Part shown: piece by piece, positions 9,301-15,844 of the stretch | How positions within the stretch are numbered: position 1 is the stretch's first letter | How the letters are laid out: every line of letters begins with the position of its first letter | NCBI GenBank assembly: GCA_031292555.1 | Contig: JARLGV010000052.1 | Coordinates: 1 to 37,194, forward strand | Source of the DNA: Fimbriimonas sp. | GTDB taxonomy: Bacteria > Armatimonadota > Fimbriimonadia > Fimbriimonadales > Fimbriimonadaceae | Reading direction: 5' to 3' | Length of the DNA: 37,194 nucleotides | The notes under the pieces: generated by a model | Told to the model about the DNA's origin: nothing | Database searches by the model: none | Seen by the model: the letters and a program-made list of their open reading frames with translations, nothing else | Made by a program: the position numbers and the translations under genes

Positions 9301-9606
9301 GTCGACGCTCATTCCAGCCCATTCCTTCGGGATCTCGATCGTTCGCCGGTACCACGCCGGGCCATAGTATTTGACGACCCGGGTAAGTACGCCAACTTCC
9401 GGTTTGGTGGTCTTGGGTCCATATCCCGCCTCATCGGTCGTACCCGGAAGGTGAATGCGTCCGGGTAGCGGCTCAGTCGACCACCGTTCGGTCACGCCTC
9501 TATCGTGTGGATCGAGCTTGAACGCCCAGGTCCCCGAAAGGTCGATCCGGTTTCCTCCTATGATGCCCGTCCCCATAGCGGCCGCAAGTATCAGAGCCAG
9601 TGCCAT
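6382..9606 (-). CDS. Glycoside hydrolase family 2, beta-galactosidase/glucuronidase-like
   Basis: A 1074-residue enzyme. It starts with a short hydrophobic stretch (MALALILAAAMGTGIIGG) that may be a signal peptide. A sugar-binding jelly-roll domain follows (about 20-185), then an Ig-like domain (about 190-295, ending GFRTVSRIGQHIAVNGRPVF), and then the TIM barrel (about 300-640). The catalytic pair is visible: acid/base E436 in FTIGNELGS and nucleophile E514 in IIAHEVGQW. The C-terminal 400 residues contain further beta domains, including a possible carbohydrate-binding module at the end. GH2 enzymes remove beta-linked galactose, mannose or glucuronate from chain ends; the specificity here is not decidable. 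No strong ribosome binding site precedes the ATG. Confidence 0.9.
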   Translation of the reverse strand: MALALILAAAMGTGIIGGNRIDLSGTWAFKLDPHDRGVTERWSTEPLPGRIHLPGTTDEAGYGPKTTKPEVGVLTRVVKYYGPAWYRRTIEIPKEWAGMSVDLTLERVIWSSQVWIDGKPEGLLDSLNTPHIHTLGKLSPGFHALAVRIDNRPQYPIGANGHSYTEQTQTVWNGIVGRIELRAHPASHVELVRVFPSTDRRSALVEVNTWNDSSKFERASVEITLRAQGSDRVVAKATIEQPDPPGPGTLRGTIHLESPANPWDEFKANLYRIDVRVATARWTDQSSATFGFRTVSRIGQHIAVNGRPVFLRGNLDCVHFPLTGYPAMNVEGWKRIFRIYKAHGLNHVRFHTWTPPEAAFEAADELGIYIQSEVVWVQRRLGKDTPGPMENMNSAFPDSLLDVPGTVDPYVHSEIRRISDAYGNHPSFLLFTIGNELGSYDPDACGQWIDEIKRYDPRRFYAVSTARQIVPQDDYNVTHAIPNVGWCRDRVDPLNDWDYEAVYSKAPVPIIAHEVGQWPAYPTWDEIGKYRGVLRARNYEEFRKSAIANGVVNLDKAFRSASGALSMRLYKDEIESHLRTPSCSGFDLLSMQDFSGQGEALVGWLDSFYDSKGIVEPSRFRRWCDSTVPLARLPKYVYSGGEEVRAAFEIAHYGPTPLPAATVAWSLRKSDGALLGEGTCAPANLPASTVRTAGSMSVRLGPCSHAYRARLEAKLLGTPYANDWDIWVFPDPVPAPTDQIVVCDDLETAASMLKHGKKVLLDAHRMGSRENAKYARFKPVYWSASMFGGQYTLGALVRNDSPALSGFPTDNHFDWQWEELCRNARGFRLDGFPLDYQPIVQPICDFHFNWKLGSIFELKPAFGGSLLVCGYDVTDDLAHRPAARTLRASLLAYMASSRFAPRTPVTQKQLVRMMPTLNPAPVSNAPNMSQALVHVIAGGNHPSSGDVPWSTAVDRVQTTSPGFGYSVQCNAVWKDEVGTAWFGSPRLRIDVKAPKPGSFVLFVHFHDWNDEGRSGRLLFGGKEYELGPHAGAGVWVRFPVRPEDCPNGQISLIAEPTSGPNLMVTQIALLPYGK

Positions 9607-9650
9607 GGCCCGGTGTACCCGTAATCCCCTAAAGCAACGGTGAATTCAGC

Positions 9651-9950
9651 CTAATCTCTTCCGCGCATCAGGAAAACGTGATAGGGCCGGATCTCCGCTT
9701 GGAACACACCCTTGGCGACGGCGGGATCTTGCTGGGCGAAAACGTTCGCGGCGTCGATGTCGGCCGCCTCGTAGACGCAAATTCCAATCGGGTTCTCGTC
9801 CCGGGTCCGCCCTACGAGGATAAGTTCGCCAGACGCCAGCTTCTGCCTTAGGAACTCGACGTGTTCGTCGATGATCTTGAACTCGTCCTCGGCGCCGTCT
9901 CCGGGAAACGTCGGCCGAACCGGGCGAACGATGTAGATGAACTCAGCCAT
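9651..9950 (-). CDS. YciI-like (YCII-related) domain protein
   Basis: A 99-residue protein with the compact ferredoxin-like YCII fold: a beta strand EFIYIVRPVRP, a helix with HVEFLRQKLASGELILVGRT, a second strand GICVYEAADIDAA, and PAVAKGVFQAEIRPYHVF near the end. The paired histidine and aspartate positions typical of the family are only partly visible (EHVEFL, DPAVAKG). The function of the family is poorly known; members are small cytosolic enzymes or enzyme subunits. The ATG at 9950 fits the family start better than a TTG at 9968. It is divergent from the sugar ABC transporter operon, with only 66 bp between the two chosen starts. Confidence 0.8.
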   Translation of the reverse strand: MAEFIYIVRPVRPTFPGDGAEDEFKIIDEHVEFLRQKLASGELILVGRTRDENPIGICVYEAADIDAANVFAQQDPAVAKGVFQAEIRPYHVFLMRGRD

Positions 9951-10016
9951 GATTGGGTCGCAATTCAACTAGAATGATAGCCCTGAGTGCGGATTTCGAG
10001 GATGGAAGAACGTCGG

Positions 10017-11384
10017 ATGACTGGAAGGCATAGGAAAGGCAACGCTTCCCCTTTCTCCCGCCTGGCTCTTGGCCTCATTCTTGCCGCCGCGACCGGAGGC
10101 TGCCTTCCTCAACCGAAGCCGGAACCGCACGTGATCACGGTGTGGCAGCCGTTCGACGCCTCTGATCAAGCTGCGCTCGATCACCTCGTCCGCGAGTTCG
10201 AACGCACTCATCCGGGCATCAAGGTGAAGATGTCGTTCGCCTCCAATGATTTGACGAGCAGCCAGAAGCTGTTCCTTGCAATCGCCGGAGGAGTGGCGCC
10301 GGACGTGACGTTTGTGGATGGTCAGCAACTGTCGGAGTGGGCAGCCCGAGGGGCGCTTGCCGATCTGACCGATTCCTTTGGTCGCAGCGGCCTCAAGCCC
10401 GAGGACTTCTGGGAGCCGCGCTGGAAGGAGAGCACGTTTCGAGGGCATGTATACGCGATGCCGTGGGGCGCCGATCCGAACTTTGCCTTCATCTGGAACA
10501 AGGACCTGTTCCGAAATGCCGGACTGGACCCTGACCATCCACCCAAGACGATCGCCGAACTCGACAACTGTATCGACAAACTGACGATAGTCGATCGGCA
10601 AGGGAATATCACATCGTTGGGCCTCAACCCTTGGGAGTGGACCGGCGCCAACTGTCTCTTCACATGGGGATATGCGTTCGGCGGCAACTTCTACACCGAA
10701 CCGGATGCCAGTCACCCATTGGGAACCGTGACGGCCGACAATCCGGGCGTGGTCAAAGCGCTCGACTGGATGGCGCGATTCGGCCGGAAGTACGATGTGC
10801 GGAAGGTGACGGCTTACGACGCCCAAATGGTGGGTATTGGCAACACGCCGTTTTATGCGGGGAAGTCGGCGATGCGTCTCTTGCACGTGTCGCAGATCAA
10901 AGATCTTCATCGCTATGCACCGACGATGGACATCGGCATCGGATTGATCCCGGCGCCTCCGGATGGCGAGTACCCGAATGGGTGGATTGGAGGGTGGTCG
11001 TTGGCGGTCCCGCGTAACCGAGACGTCCGTCCGGAGGCGTTCGAGTTCATCAAGTGGATGTGTACTTCGAAGGAGGCGACGGACATCGAGGCGGTGGAGA
11101 TGGAGCAGTTCCCCGCCTATGCGAAGAGCCCGGCGTTCGCCCGCCTGAGCAAGGACCCGGTGCGGGGCGTCTTCTACCAGATTCTCTCGCACGCCAAACA
11201 CGTGCGGACGCTCATGCCGGTGCAGGGTTACTACATGGAGCGGCTCGGACGGGCAATCGACGAAGTGCTTTACGGGGGAATGCTGCCTAAGGAGGCACTC
11301 GAGCGGACTACCGAAGACGTGAGTAATCGGCTGCAATCGGTCGCCGACGAACTTGCCCAGCACGGCACAGGGGCGCACTCATGA
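10017..11384 (+). CDS. Sugar ABC transporter substrate-binding lipoprotein
   Basis: A 455-residue family-1 extracellular solute-binding protein. It has a basic N-terminus, a hydrophobic core (LALGLILAAATGG) and a lipoprotein cysteine at residue 29, so the mature protein is membrane-tethered outside the cytoplasm. The ITVWQPF strand, the VREFERTHPGIKVKM segment and the later APDVTFVDGQQL segment are typical of the MalE/UgpB group. I chose the ATG at 10017 because GGAAG (10004-10008) lies 8 bp upstream; in-frame GTG 9987 and ATG 10002 are alternatives. It is the first gene of a three-gene operon and overlaps the first permease by ATGA. It delivers an unidentified sugar or oligosaccharide to the permeases. 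Confidence 0.92.
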   Translation: MTGRHRKGNASPFSRLALGLILAAATGGCLPQPKPEPHVITVWQPFDASDQAALDHLVREFERTHPGIKVKMSFASNDLTSSQKLFLAIAGGVAPDVTFVDGQQLSEWAARGALADLTDSFGRSGLKPEDFWEPRWKESTFRGHVYAMPWGADPNFAFIWNKDLFRNAGLDPDHPPKTIAELDNCIDKLTIVDRQGNITSLGLNPWEWTGANCLFTWGYAFGGNFYTEPDASHPLGTVTADNPGVVKALDWMARFGRKYDVRKVTAYDAQMVGIGNTPFYAGKSAMRLLHVSQIKDLHRYAPTMDIGIGLIPAPPDGEYPNGWIGGWSLAVPRNRDVRPEAFEFIKWMCTSKEATDIEAVEMEQFPAYAKSPAFARLSKDPVRGVFYQILSHAKHVRTLMPVQGYYMERLGRAIDEVLYGGMLPKEALERTTEDVSNRLQSVADELAQHGTGAHS

Positions 11385-12256
11385 AGTCGCGCTTCTGGAC
11401 CGGAATCGCTTTCTGCTCTCCGCTGATTTTCGGTCTGCTCGCGTTCACGGTACTCCCGGTGATCGCCTCGTTCTGGTTCAGCCTCTGTAACTACCCGATT
11501 TTGGAACCGCCCCACTACGTCGGCGTCGCGAACTACCGGGACCTCGCCCGGGACGACCAGTTCTGGCATTCGATCCGAAACACCTTCGTTTATGTTCTCG
11601 GTTCGGTTCCGTTGGGCATGGCGGTTGGCCTCGGGCTTGCACTGCTGCTCAATCAGAAGGTGCCCGGCATCAAAGTGTTTCGGACCCTATTTTTCCTTCC
11701 GACGGTCGTTCCGTTGGTTGCCAACTCCGTGCTCTGGATCCGCCTTTTGAACCCTCAGCAGGGCTTGGTCAACTCCTTCCTGCGCCTGCTGCACGTTCCC
11801 GAGAGTTGGATGCCAGGTTGGCTTGCCGATGAGAGATGGGCAATGCCCGGCCTTATCCTTATGTCGCTGTGGGGGGCCGGCGGAGGGGCAGTTCTCTATC
11901 TCGCCGCCTTGCAGGATGTTCCGTCGGAGCTATTCGAGGCAGCCGAATTGGACGGCGCGGGGCCGACGCAGAGATTCCGACACGTGACGATACCGTTGAT
12001 CTCGCCGGTCCTGTTGTTCACCGGCATCATGGGGCTGATCGGCGGGTTCCAGGAGTTTGCCCGGGCGTTCGTGATGACGCAAGGCGGACCGTGGGACAGC
12101 ACGCTCTTCTATTGTCTCCACCTGTTCAACAGCGCCTTTACCGAGTTCCGGCTCGGCTATGCCTCCGCAATGGCATGGGTGCTGTTTGCCATCATCCTCG
12201 TCGCCACGGTCGCCGTTATGCGCGCCTCTACCAAGCACGTGCAGTACGAACAATGA
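11381..12256 (+). CDS. Sugar ABC transporter permease, MalF/UgpA type
   Basis: A 291-residue inner-membrane permease with six predicted membrane helices, from FWTGIAFCSPLIFGLLAFTV to the last one at AMAWVLFAIILVATVAVM. The cytoplasmic EAA loop that docks the ATPase reads EAAELDGAGPTQRFRHVTIP. It is translationally coupled on both sides: the start overlaps the binding-protein stop (ATGA at 11381-11384) and the stop overlaps the next permease start (ATGA at 12253-12256). It forms a heterodimeric channel with the following gene product. No ATPase gene is present in the window, as is common for this class, which can share a general MsmK-like ATPase encoded elsewhere. Confidence 0.93.
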   Translation: MKSRFWTGIAFCSPLIFGLLAFTVLPVIASFWFSLCNYPILEPPHYVGVANYRDLARDDQFWHSIRNTFVYVLGSVPLGMAVGLGLALLLNQKVPGIKVFRTLFFLPTVVPLVANSVLWIRLLNPQQGLVNSFLRLLHVPESWMPGWLADERWAMPGLILMSLWGAGGGAVLYLAALQDVPSELFEAAELDGAGPTQRFRHVTIPLISPVLLFTGIMGLIGGFQEFARAFVMTQGGPWDSTLFYCLHLFNSAFTEFRLGYASAMAWVLFAIILVATVAVMRASTKHVQYEQ

Positions 12257-13221
12257 AGAACCGTTCGAATCGCATCGTTGGCTTCGTGGCGCTAGTGCTG
12301 TTTGCCGCGTTGTTCACCTTGCCGTTTCTGTGGCAGGTGAGCACGTCGCTCAAGACCGAGGACCAGGTTGGTAAATCGGAGTTCGACCTCATTCCGCGCG
12401 CCCAGACGTACCGGCTGGATGGCTCGGATGTCGAGATCAAGCCGGTCGAGCGAAAAGGCGCCGACCAAGTGATCGAGGTGCTAGAGGGACCGAAGAAGGG
12501 TACGAGGCTGACGGTTGCGCCAGACAGCCTGAAACTGAGGCCCCACTTGGAGTGGAGCAACTACTCGGGGGGATTCCAGGCATTTCCATTCTTCCGTATG
12601 TTGCGGAATACGCTCGTGATTTGCGTGCTCGTGGTTCTCGGCACGTCGCTGAGTTGTTCGCTGGCAGCCTACGGGCTGGCTTGCGTACCTTGGAAAGGGC
12701 GGGAGACGCTCTTTTGGATCATGCTCGCCACGATGATGCTGCCCGGGCAGGTCACGATGATCCCGCTTTTCCAGACTTTCAAGGGGCTTGGGTGGATCAA
12801 CACGATCCTTCCTCTGGTCGTCCCGGCGTTCTGTGGGAACGCCTTCTTCGTTTTCATGCTGCGGCAGTTCTATCGGACAATTCCGGCGTCCCTCATGGAG
12901 GCGGCCCGAATCGACGGGGCAACCGATCTGCGGATTTGGGCCACCGTGGTTCTGCCCCTATCCAAGGCGGCTTTGGCCGTCGTGGCAGTGTTCAGCTTCA
13001 TCGGAGCATGGAACGACTTTCTCGGCCCGCTTCTGTACTTGATGGACGACGACAAGTACACCCTCGCCATCGGGTTGGCGCGGCTGCAGGGGCAGTACTC
13101 GTCCGACTGGGGTCGGATGATGGCGATGTCAGTCGTCATGACCTTGCCGTTGATCACCCTGTTCTTCCTCGCCCAGCGGACATTCGTAGAAGGAATCAAG
13201 TTGGGCGGAGTGAAGGGCTAA
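12253..13221 (+). CDS. Sugar ABC transporter permease, MalG/UgpE type, with loop insertion
   Basis: A 322-residue permease, partner of the upstream gene. The first helix (IVGFVALVLFAALFTLPFLW) and the EAA motif (EAARIDGATDLRIWATVVLP) are typical of the MalG group. It carries about 50 extra residues between the usual VSTSLKTEDQ segment and the HLEWSNYSGGF segment (about residues 40-90). The insert is beta-rich and polar (YRLDGSDVEIKPV, then IEVLEGPKKGTRLTV) and should lie on the outer face, where the binding protein docks. The stop codon TAA (13219-13221) sits in the loop of a small hairpin, AGGGC-TAA-GCCCT (13214-13226). The upstream open frame in another protein (11836-12252) is not part of this gene. 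Confidence 0.92.
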   Translation: MKNRSNRIVGFVALVLFAALFTLPFLWQVSTSLKTEDQVGKSEFDLIPRAQTYRLDGSDVEIKPVERKGADQVIEVLEGPKKGTRLTVAPDSLKLRPHLEWSNYSGGFQAFPFFRMLRNTLVICVLVVLGTSLSCSLAAYGLACVPWKGRETLFWIMLATMMLPGQVTMIPLFQTFKGLGWINTILPLVVPAFCGNAFFVFMLRQFYRTIPASLMEAARIDGATDLRIWATVVLPLSKAALAVVAVFSFIGAWNDFLGPLLYLMDDDKYTLAIGLARLQGQYSSDWGRMMAMSVVMTLPLITLFFLAQRTFVEGIKLGGVKG

Positions 13222-13646
13222 GCCCTCGCCAGATCGGGCGCAGCAGCCTCGTACGAGAGCCACCTTCGTGCAGTGGCTTGTCGATGGATGCTCATCCCGG
13301 CGTTTCGCTCGTAGGTGGCTAAGGTCCAGCAGGCATTGCGCATCCCATGCAAGCGCTCTCACTTGCGTCCGGAACGATTCTCAAGTGCAATATCCCTTCA
13401 AGTCAAGGCCCGGTTGCGCACTTGCGAGCATCCGTCGACCACAGGCGGCCGACGGCATCGGAATATCCGTGGCTAACCGTCGAGGCCGTCCCTTCAGGAC
13501 GGACCTGGGTCGGGCGGCCAGCACCCAGGACTGGGAACCGCCCTGGGCTGGCAGAGTCTCGCCCTCTCAGGGCTTCATTACGGACCGTTGGCCCTACTGA
13601 TCGCTCACGCTTCATGGTGTGAGGCTGTACAAGCCGGGCCTACGGC
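13222..13646. repeat. Gene-free stretch with clustered GC-rich hairpin repeats
   Basis: No credible gene lies here. Between about 13486 and 13640 there are several inverted repeats: CCGTCC-cttca-GGACGG (13486-13502), CCTGGGT/ACCCAGG (13504-13529), GCCAGC/GCTGGC (13517-13552, enclosing the previous arm) and GCCCT-ctc-AGGGC (13561-13573). A 10-bp palindrome CTCGTACGAG lies at 13248-13257. The composition and hairpin style match the 55-bp repeats at 1-220, though the units are not the same. It separates the plus-strand transporter operon from the minus-strand hydrolase and may end transcription from both sides. Confidence 0.7.
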
Positions 13647-14660
13647 CTAACCGGTCAGGACGCGGAATAGCTCGATCTCGGTGGGGTCGAAGGGGGAGCC
13701 GTCGTGGCGGAAGAGGTCGTGGAACCAAAGGGCGGGTTCGGGGGTGCCTGCTTCTGAGCCCCAGGGGTAGATCGTCTGCGTTTTGCCGTAGACGAGGCCC
13801 CAGTTGATGCATCCGATTCCGAGTTCCTTGAAGACGGGCAGGTTCGTTGGGACGATGCTCCCGTGCGTTCGGGCCATCCATTCGGTGCAGATGATCGGTC
13901 GCCCGTGGGCTCGCAGCTCGCCCATGAAGACCCGCAGGTCGTCGGCGGGGCCGTAATGGTGACAGGTGATCACATCGGATTCTGCGATCTGATACGCCGC
14001 GACCTCCGCGTGGTCAGGATCGCGAGCGAACATGCCGGACGAGATCGGTTGGCTTGGATCGGCGTTTCTCACCCATCGAAACGTCTCCTTGAGAAGCGTC
14101 AGAGCCTGATTCGCCGGTTCGTTGTAGACATCCCATAGAAGGATCCTCGGATCGTCCCGGAAGGACCCGACGACGTCGGCGACGTAACGCTCGAGGTCTG
14201 GCCATGTGGACGCATCGAGTTCTCCCTTGGGCCCCGGACTCTGCACCCATCCGCAGTTATGCACACCGAGGCGAGTCTCGGGTTGCTTGCCGATCTTCGG
14301 CTCTGGATTCCAACAGCTGTCGAACAGGACAAGCATGGGCACGATGCCGCGCTTGCTCGCGATGTCCAGAAAAGCGGACACTCGGCTTTTGAACCCGTCC
14401 GGATCTTGGCTCCATGCCAGATCGTGCAGGTAGACGCGAGCGGTGTTCATCCCGATCCCCTGAGCCCAGCCCAACTCCCGATCAATTGTCTCCGGATCAA
14501 ATGTGTCTTCTTGCCACATCTCAAGCTGGTTGATGGCGGTGCTTGGGATGAAATTGCAGCCTACTAGCCAGAGTCTCGGCTCGTACCAGGCGTTCGCCCT
14601 TTGGGCGGTCCATCGACTGTGGTTCGTTTGGGCTGCTTGAGAATCGGAGTTCGTGCACAT
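13647..14660 (-). CDS. Cellulase-superfamily glycoside hydrolase (GH5/GH2 clan A-like)
   Basis: A 337-residue TIM-barrel hydrolase of clan GH-A. The two catalytic glutamates stand at the ends of strands 4 and 7: E181 in WDVYNEP (acid/base) and E260 in IICTEWMA (nucleophile). Other barrel features are MNTARVYLHDLAW and the HHYG segment at about 234-237. No signal peptide is evident, so it may act in the cytoplasm on sugars brought in by the neighbouring transporter; that link is inference. I chose the ATG at 14660; an upstream in-frame start at 14750 adds 30 residues of low-complexity sequence and overlaps the toxin-antitoxin promoter region. The precise substrate is unknown. Confidence 0.85.
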   Translation of the reverse strand: MCTNSDSQAAQTNHSRWTAQRANAWYEPRLWLVGCNFIPSTAINQLEMWQEDTFDPETIDRELGWAQGIGMNTARVYLHDLAWSQDPDGFKSRVSAFLDIASKRGIVPMLVLFDSCWNPEPKIGKQPETRLGVHNCGWVQSPGPKGELDASTWPDLERYVADVVGSFRDDPRILLWDVYNEPANQALTLLKETFRWVRNADPSQPISSGMFARDPDHAEVAAYQIAESDVITCHHYGPADDLRVFMGELRAHGRPIICTEWMARTHGSIVPTNLPVFKELGIGCINWGLVYGKTQTIYPWGSEAGTPEPALWFHDLFRHDGSPFDPTEIELFRVLTG

Positions 14661-14765
14661 TCTGTTTGACTGAAGTCTACTCACAGGGTGGCCGTCGCTC
14701 CCACGACCGGGGCCCAAGGGTCCGTCGAATGCAGGCCGAATGGCGGCCATAGGGAACGAAATCGT

Positions 14766-14791
14766 AATAAACTTAGTCTACTAAACTTAGT
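14766..14791 (+). promoter_or_regulatory. Tandem operator-like repeat in front of the antitoxin gene
   Basis: TAAACTTAGT occurs twice (14768-14777 and 14782-14791), 14 bp apart. The second copy lies in the palindrome ACTAA-AC-TTAGT (14780-14791) and the first in the same palindrome with one mismatch (14766-14777). The ATG follows only 5 bp after the second copy. Phd-type antitoxins repress their own operon through such paired palindromes, so this is the likely autoregulatory site. Confidence 0.65.
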
Positions 14792-14796
14792 TTACA

Positions 14797-15039
14797 ATGC
14801 GAACCATAAACATCCACGAAGCAAAGACGCATCTCTCGAGGCTCGTCGAACTCGCTGCGAACGGCGAGCCGTTCATCATCGCGAAAGCCGGCCGGCCGCT
14901 CGTTAAGGTATCGGCGCTAGATTCTAGTGTCCGTCCGGCCAAACGAATCGGCTTTATGGAAGGCGAGATACAGGTCCCCGACGATTTCGATCGCATGGGC
15001 GCCGAAGAGATCGAGAGCCTGTTCGGGTTGCCCACATGA
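14797..15039 (+). CDS. Phd/YefM-family antitoxin
   Basis: An 80-residue antitoxin. The N-terminal half has the Phd/YefM DNA-binding fold (MRTINIHEAKTHLSRLVE, then GEPFIIAKAGRPLVKVSAL). The C-terminal tail (about 45-80, including IGFMEGEIQVPDDFDRM) is the flexible part that would wrap the toxin. It overlaps the toxin gene by ATGA (15036-15039), as is usual for these pairs. The family represses its own promoter, alone or in complex with the toxin, and the tandem palindromes upstream fit this. There is no room for a standard ribosome binding site between the operator and the ATG, so translation may be leaderless or weakly initiated. Confidence 0.93.
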   Translation: MRTINIHEAKTHLSRLVELAANGEPFIIAKAGRPLVKVSALDSSVRPAKRIGFMEGEIQVPDDFDRMGAEEIESLFGLPT

Positions 15040-15422
15040 CGATACTCCTCGATACGAACGTGCTTTTGTGGGCGGCGATCGGTGATGACCGTTTGGGCGG
15101 GAAGGCTGTTGAATTGCTCTGCGAGCCGAGTAACGAACTGTTCTTCAGCGTGGCCAGTCTCTGGGAGATCGTCATCAAGAGTAGGTTGGGGCGCAACGAC
15201 TTCAGAGTCGATCCAGGAAATCTCCGGAAGCAATTGGCTGGCAACGGGTACTCCGAACTGGCCATTTCCTGTTCGCACGTGTTGGCGGTTTCAGAACTAC
15301 CGCCCATTCACAAAGATCCCTTCGATCGAATCTTGATCGCACAAGCAAGGGTTGAGGGCTTTTCCCTCCTCAGCTCCGATCCGATCGTGGTTTCCTATCC
15401 CGGCTCGATTGTTAAGATCTAG
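15036..15422 (+). CDS. PIN-domain toxin (VapC-like ribonuclease)
   Basis: A 128-residue PIN-domain protein. The acidic residues that bind Mg2+ are all present: D6 (LLDTNVLLWA), E44 (SLWEIVIKS), D94 and D97 (HKDPFDRILIAQA), and D115 (SSDPIV). VapC-like toxins cut specific RNAs, often initiator tRNA or rRNA, when released from the antitoxin. The length is normal, and the gene is coupled to the Phd-type antitoxin by a 4-bp overlap. A Phd antitoxin with a PIN toxin is a common mixed pairing. Activity looks intact because no acidic residue is lost; the target RNA cannot be predicted. Confidence 0.93.
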   Translation: MTILLDTNVLLWAAIGDDRLGGKAVELLCEPSNELFFSVASLWEIVIKSRLGRNDFRVDPGNLRKQLAGNGYSELAISCSHVLAVSELPPIHKDPFDRILIAQARVEGFSLLSSDPIVVSYPGSIVKI

Positions 15423-15460
15423 AACTACTTGTGAAGCCTGAGCGCGAAGGCGCCCAACGG

Positions 15461-15637
15461 TTAAGAACCGGGCTCGACATCTTGATCGAATAGCATCAGT
15501 TCTTTGCGGCGGACCTCAATTTCCTTCGGCCTTCGAAGTCCGATCCGTACCTGTTCACCGCGAACCTCAAGGATATAGACCTCAATGTCGTCGGCAATGA
15601 CAATGCCTTGGCCGACCTTTCGGACTAGAATCAACAT
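15461..15637 (-). CDS. csrA: CsrA/RsmA carbon storage regulator homologue
   Basis: A 58-residue protein read directly from the minus strand (ATG at 15637, TAA at 15461-15463). It starts MLILVRKVGQGIVIADD and continues EVRGEQVRIGLRRPKEIEV, the canonical CsrA beta-sheet order. Residues important for RNA binding in E. coli CsrA are kept: L4 and R44 (EVRRKEL). CsrA dimers bind GGA motifs in mRNA leaders and block or alter translation. A strong ribosome binding site AAGGAG (complement of 15645-15650) lies 7 bp before the ATG and itself contains GGA. The gene is convergent with the VapC-like toxin gene and divergent from the pseudopilin gene. No fliW or flagellar gene is nearby, though these often accompany csrA in other phyla. 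Confidence 0.93.
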   Translation of the reverse strand: MLILVRKVGQGIVIADDIEVYILEVRGEQVRIGLRRPKEIEVRRKELMLFDQDVEPGS

Positions 15638-15642
15638 CGGCT

Positions 15643-15751
15643 TGCTCCTTGTCTATCGAAACTACGCGATCCAGCGCCCAGGAAGTCCTGCGAGGACTCG
15701 GCTTTCGATGCCCCGATCGGAATGGCGATCGGTTTGTGGACATCCATGTCC
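15643..15751 (-). promoter_or_regulatory. csrA leader with a CsrA-type GGA hairpin
   Basis: On the csrA-sense strand the leader contains GGACATGGATGTCC (complement of 15738-15751): a 5-bp stem GGACA/UGUCC with loop UGGA. The 12 nt GGACAUGGAUGU match the published CsrA SELEX consensus RUACARGGAUGU at 10 positions, with GGA in the loop. Three more GGA motifs follow at complement 15686-15688, 15670-15672 and 15646-15648, the last inside the ribosome binding site. Only this strand places GGA in the loop. Whether the transcript begins upstream of 15751 is not known. Confidence 0.6.
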
Positions 15752-15844
15752 GCAATTTACCTGGTCATTTGTTAAGAGCTGTTTTAGGCCCTTTACCGAT
15801 AATTAACAGTCTTGTCGGTATATTCCCTGCGAGGTGGATTATTC

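Noticed and set aside
9969-11378. A 469-residue open frame on the minus strand
   Set aside because: Fully antisense to the sugar-binding lipoprotein, His/Arg-rich with no domain; a typical GC-rich shadow frame.
11836-12252. Upstream extension of the second permease
   Set aside because: It overlaps the first permease gene in another frame; the ATGA junction at 12253 and the family N-terminus set the start.
13268-13622. Short open frames between transporter and hydrolase
   Set aside because: They cover the inverted repeats and show no protein character.
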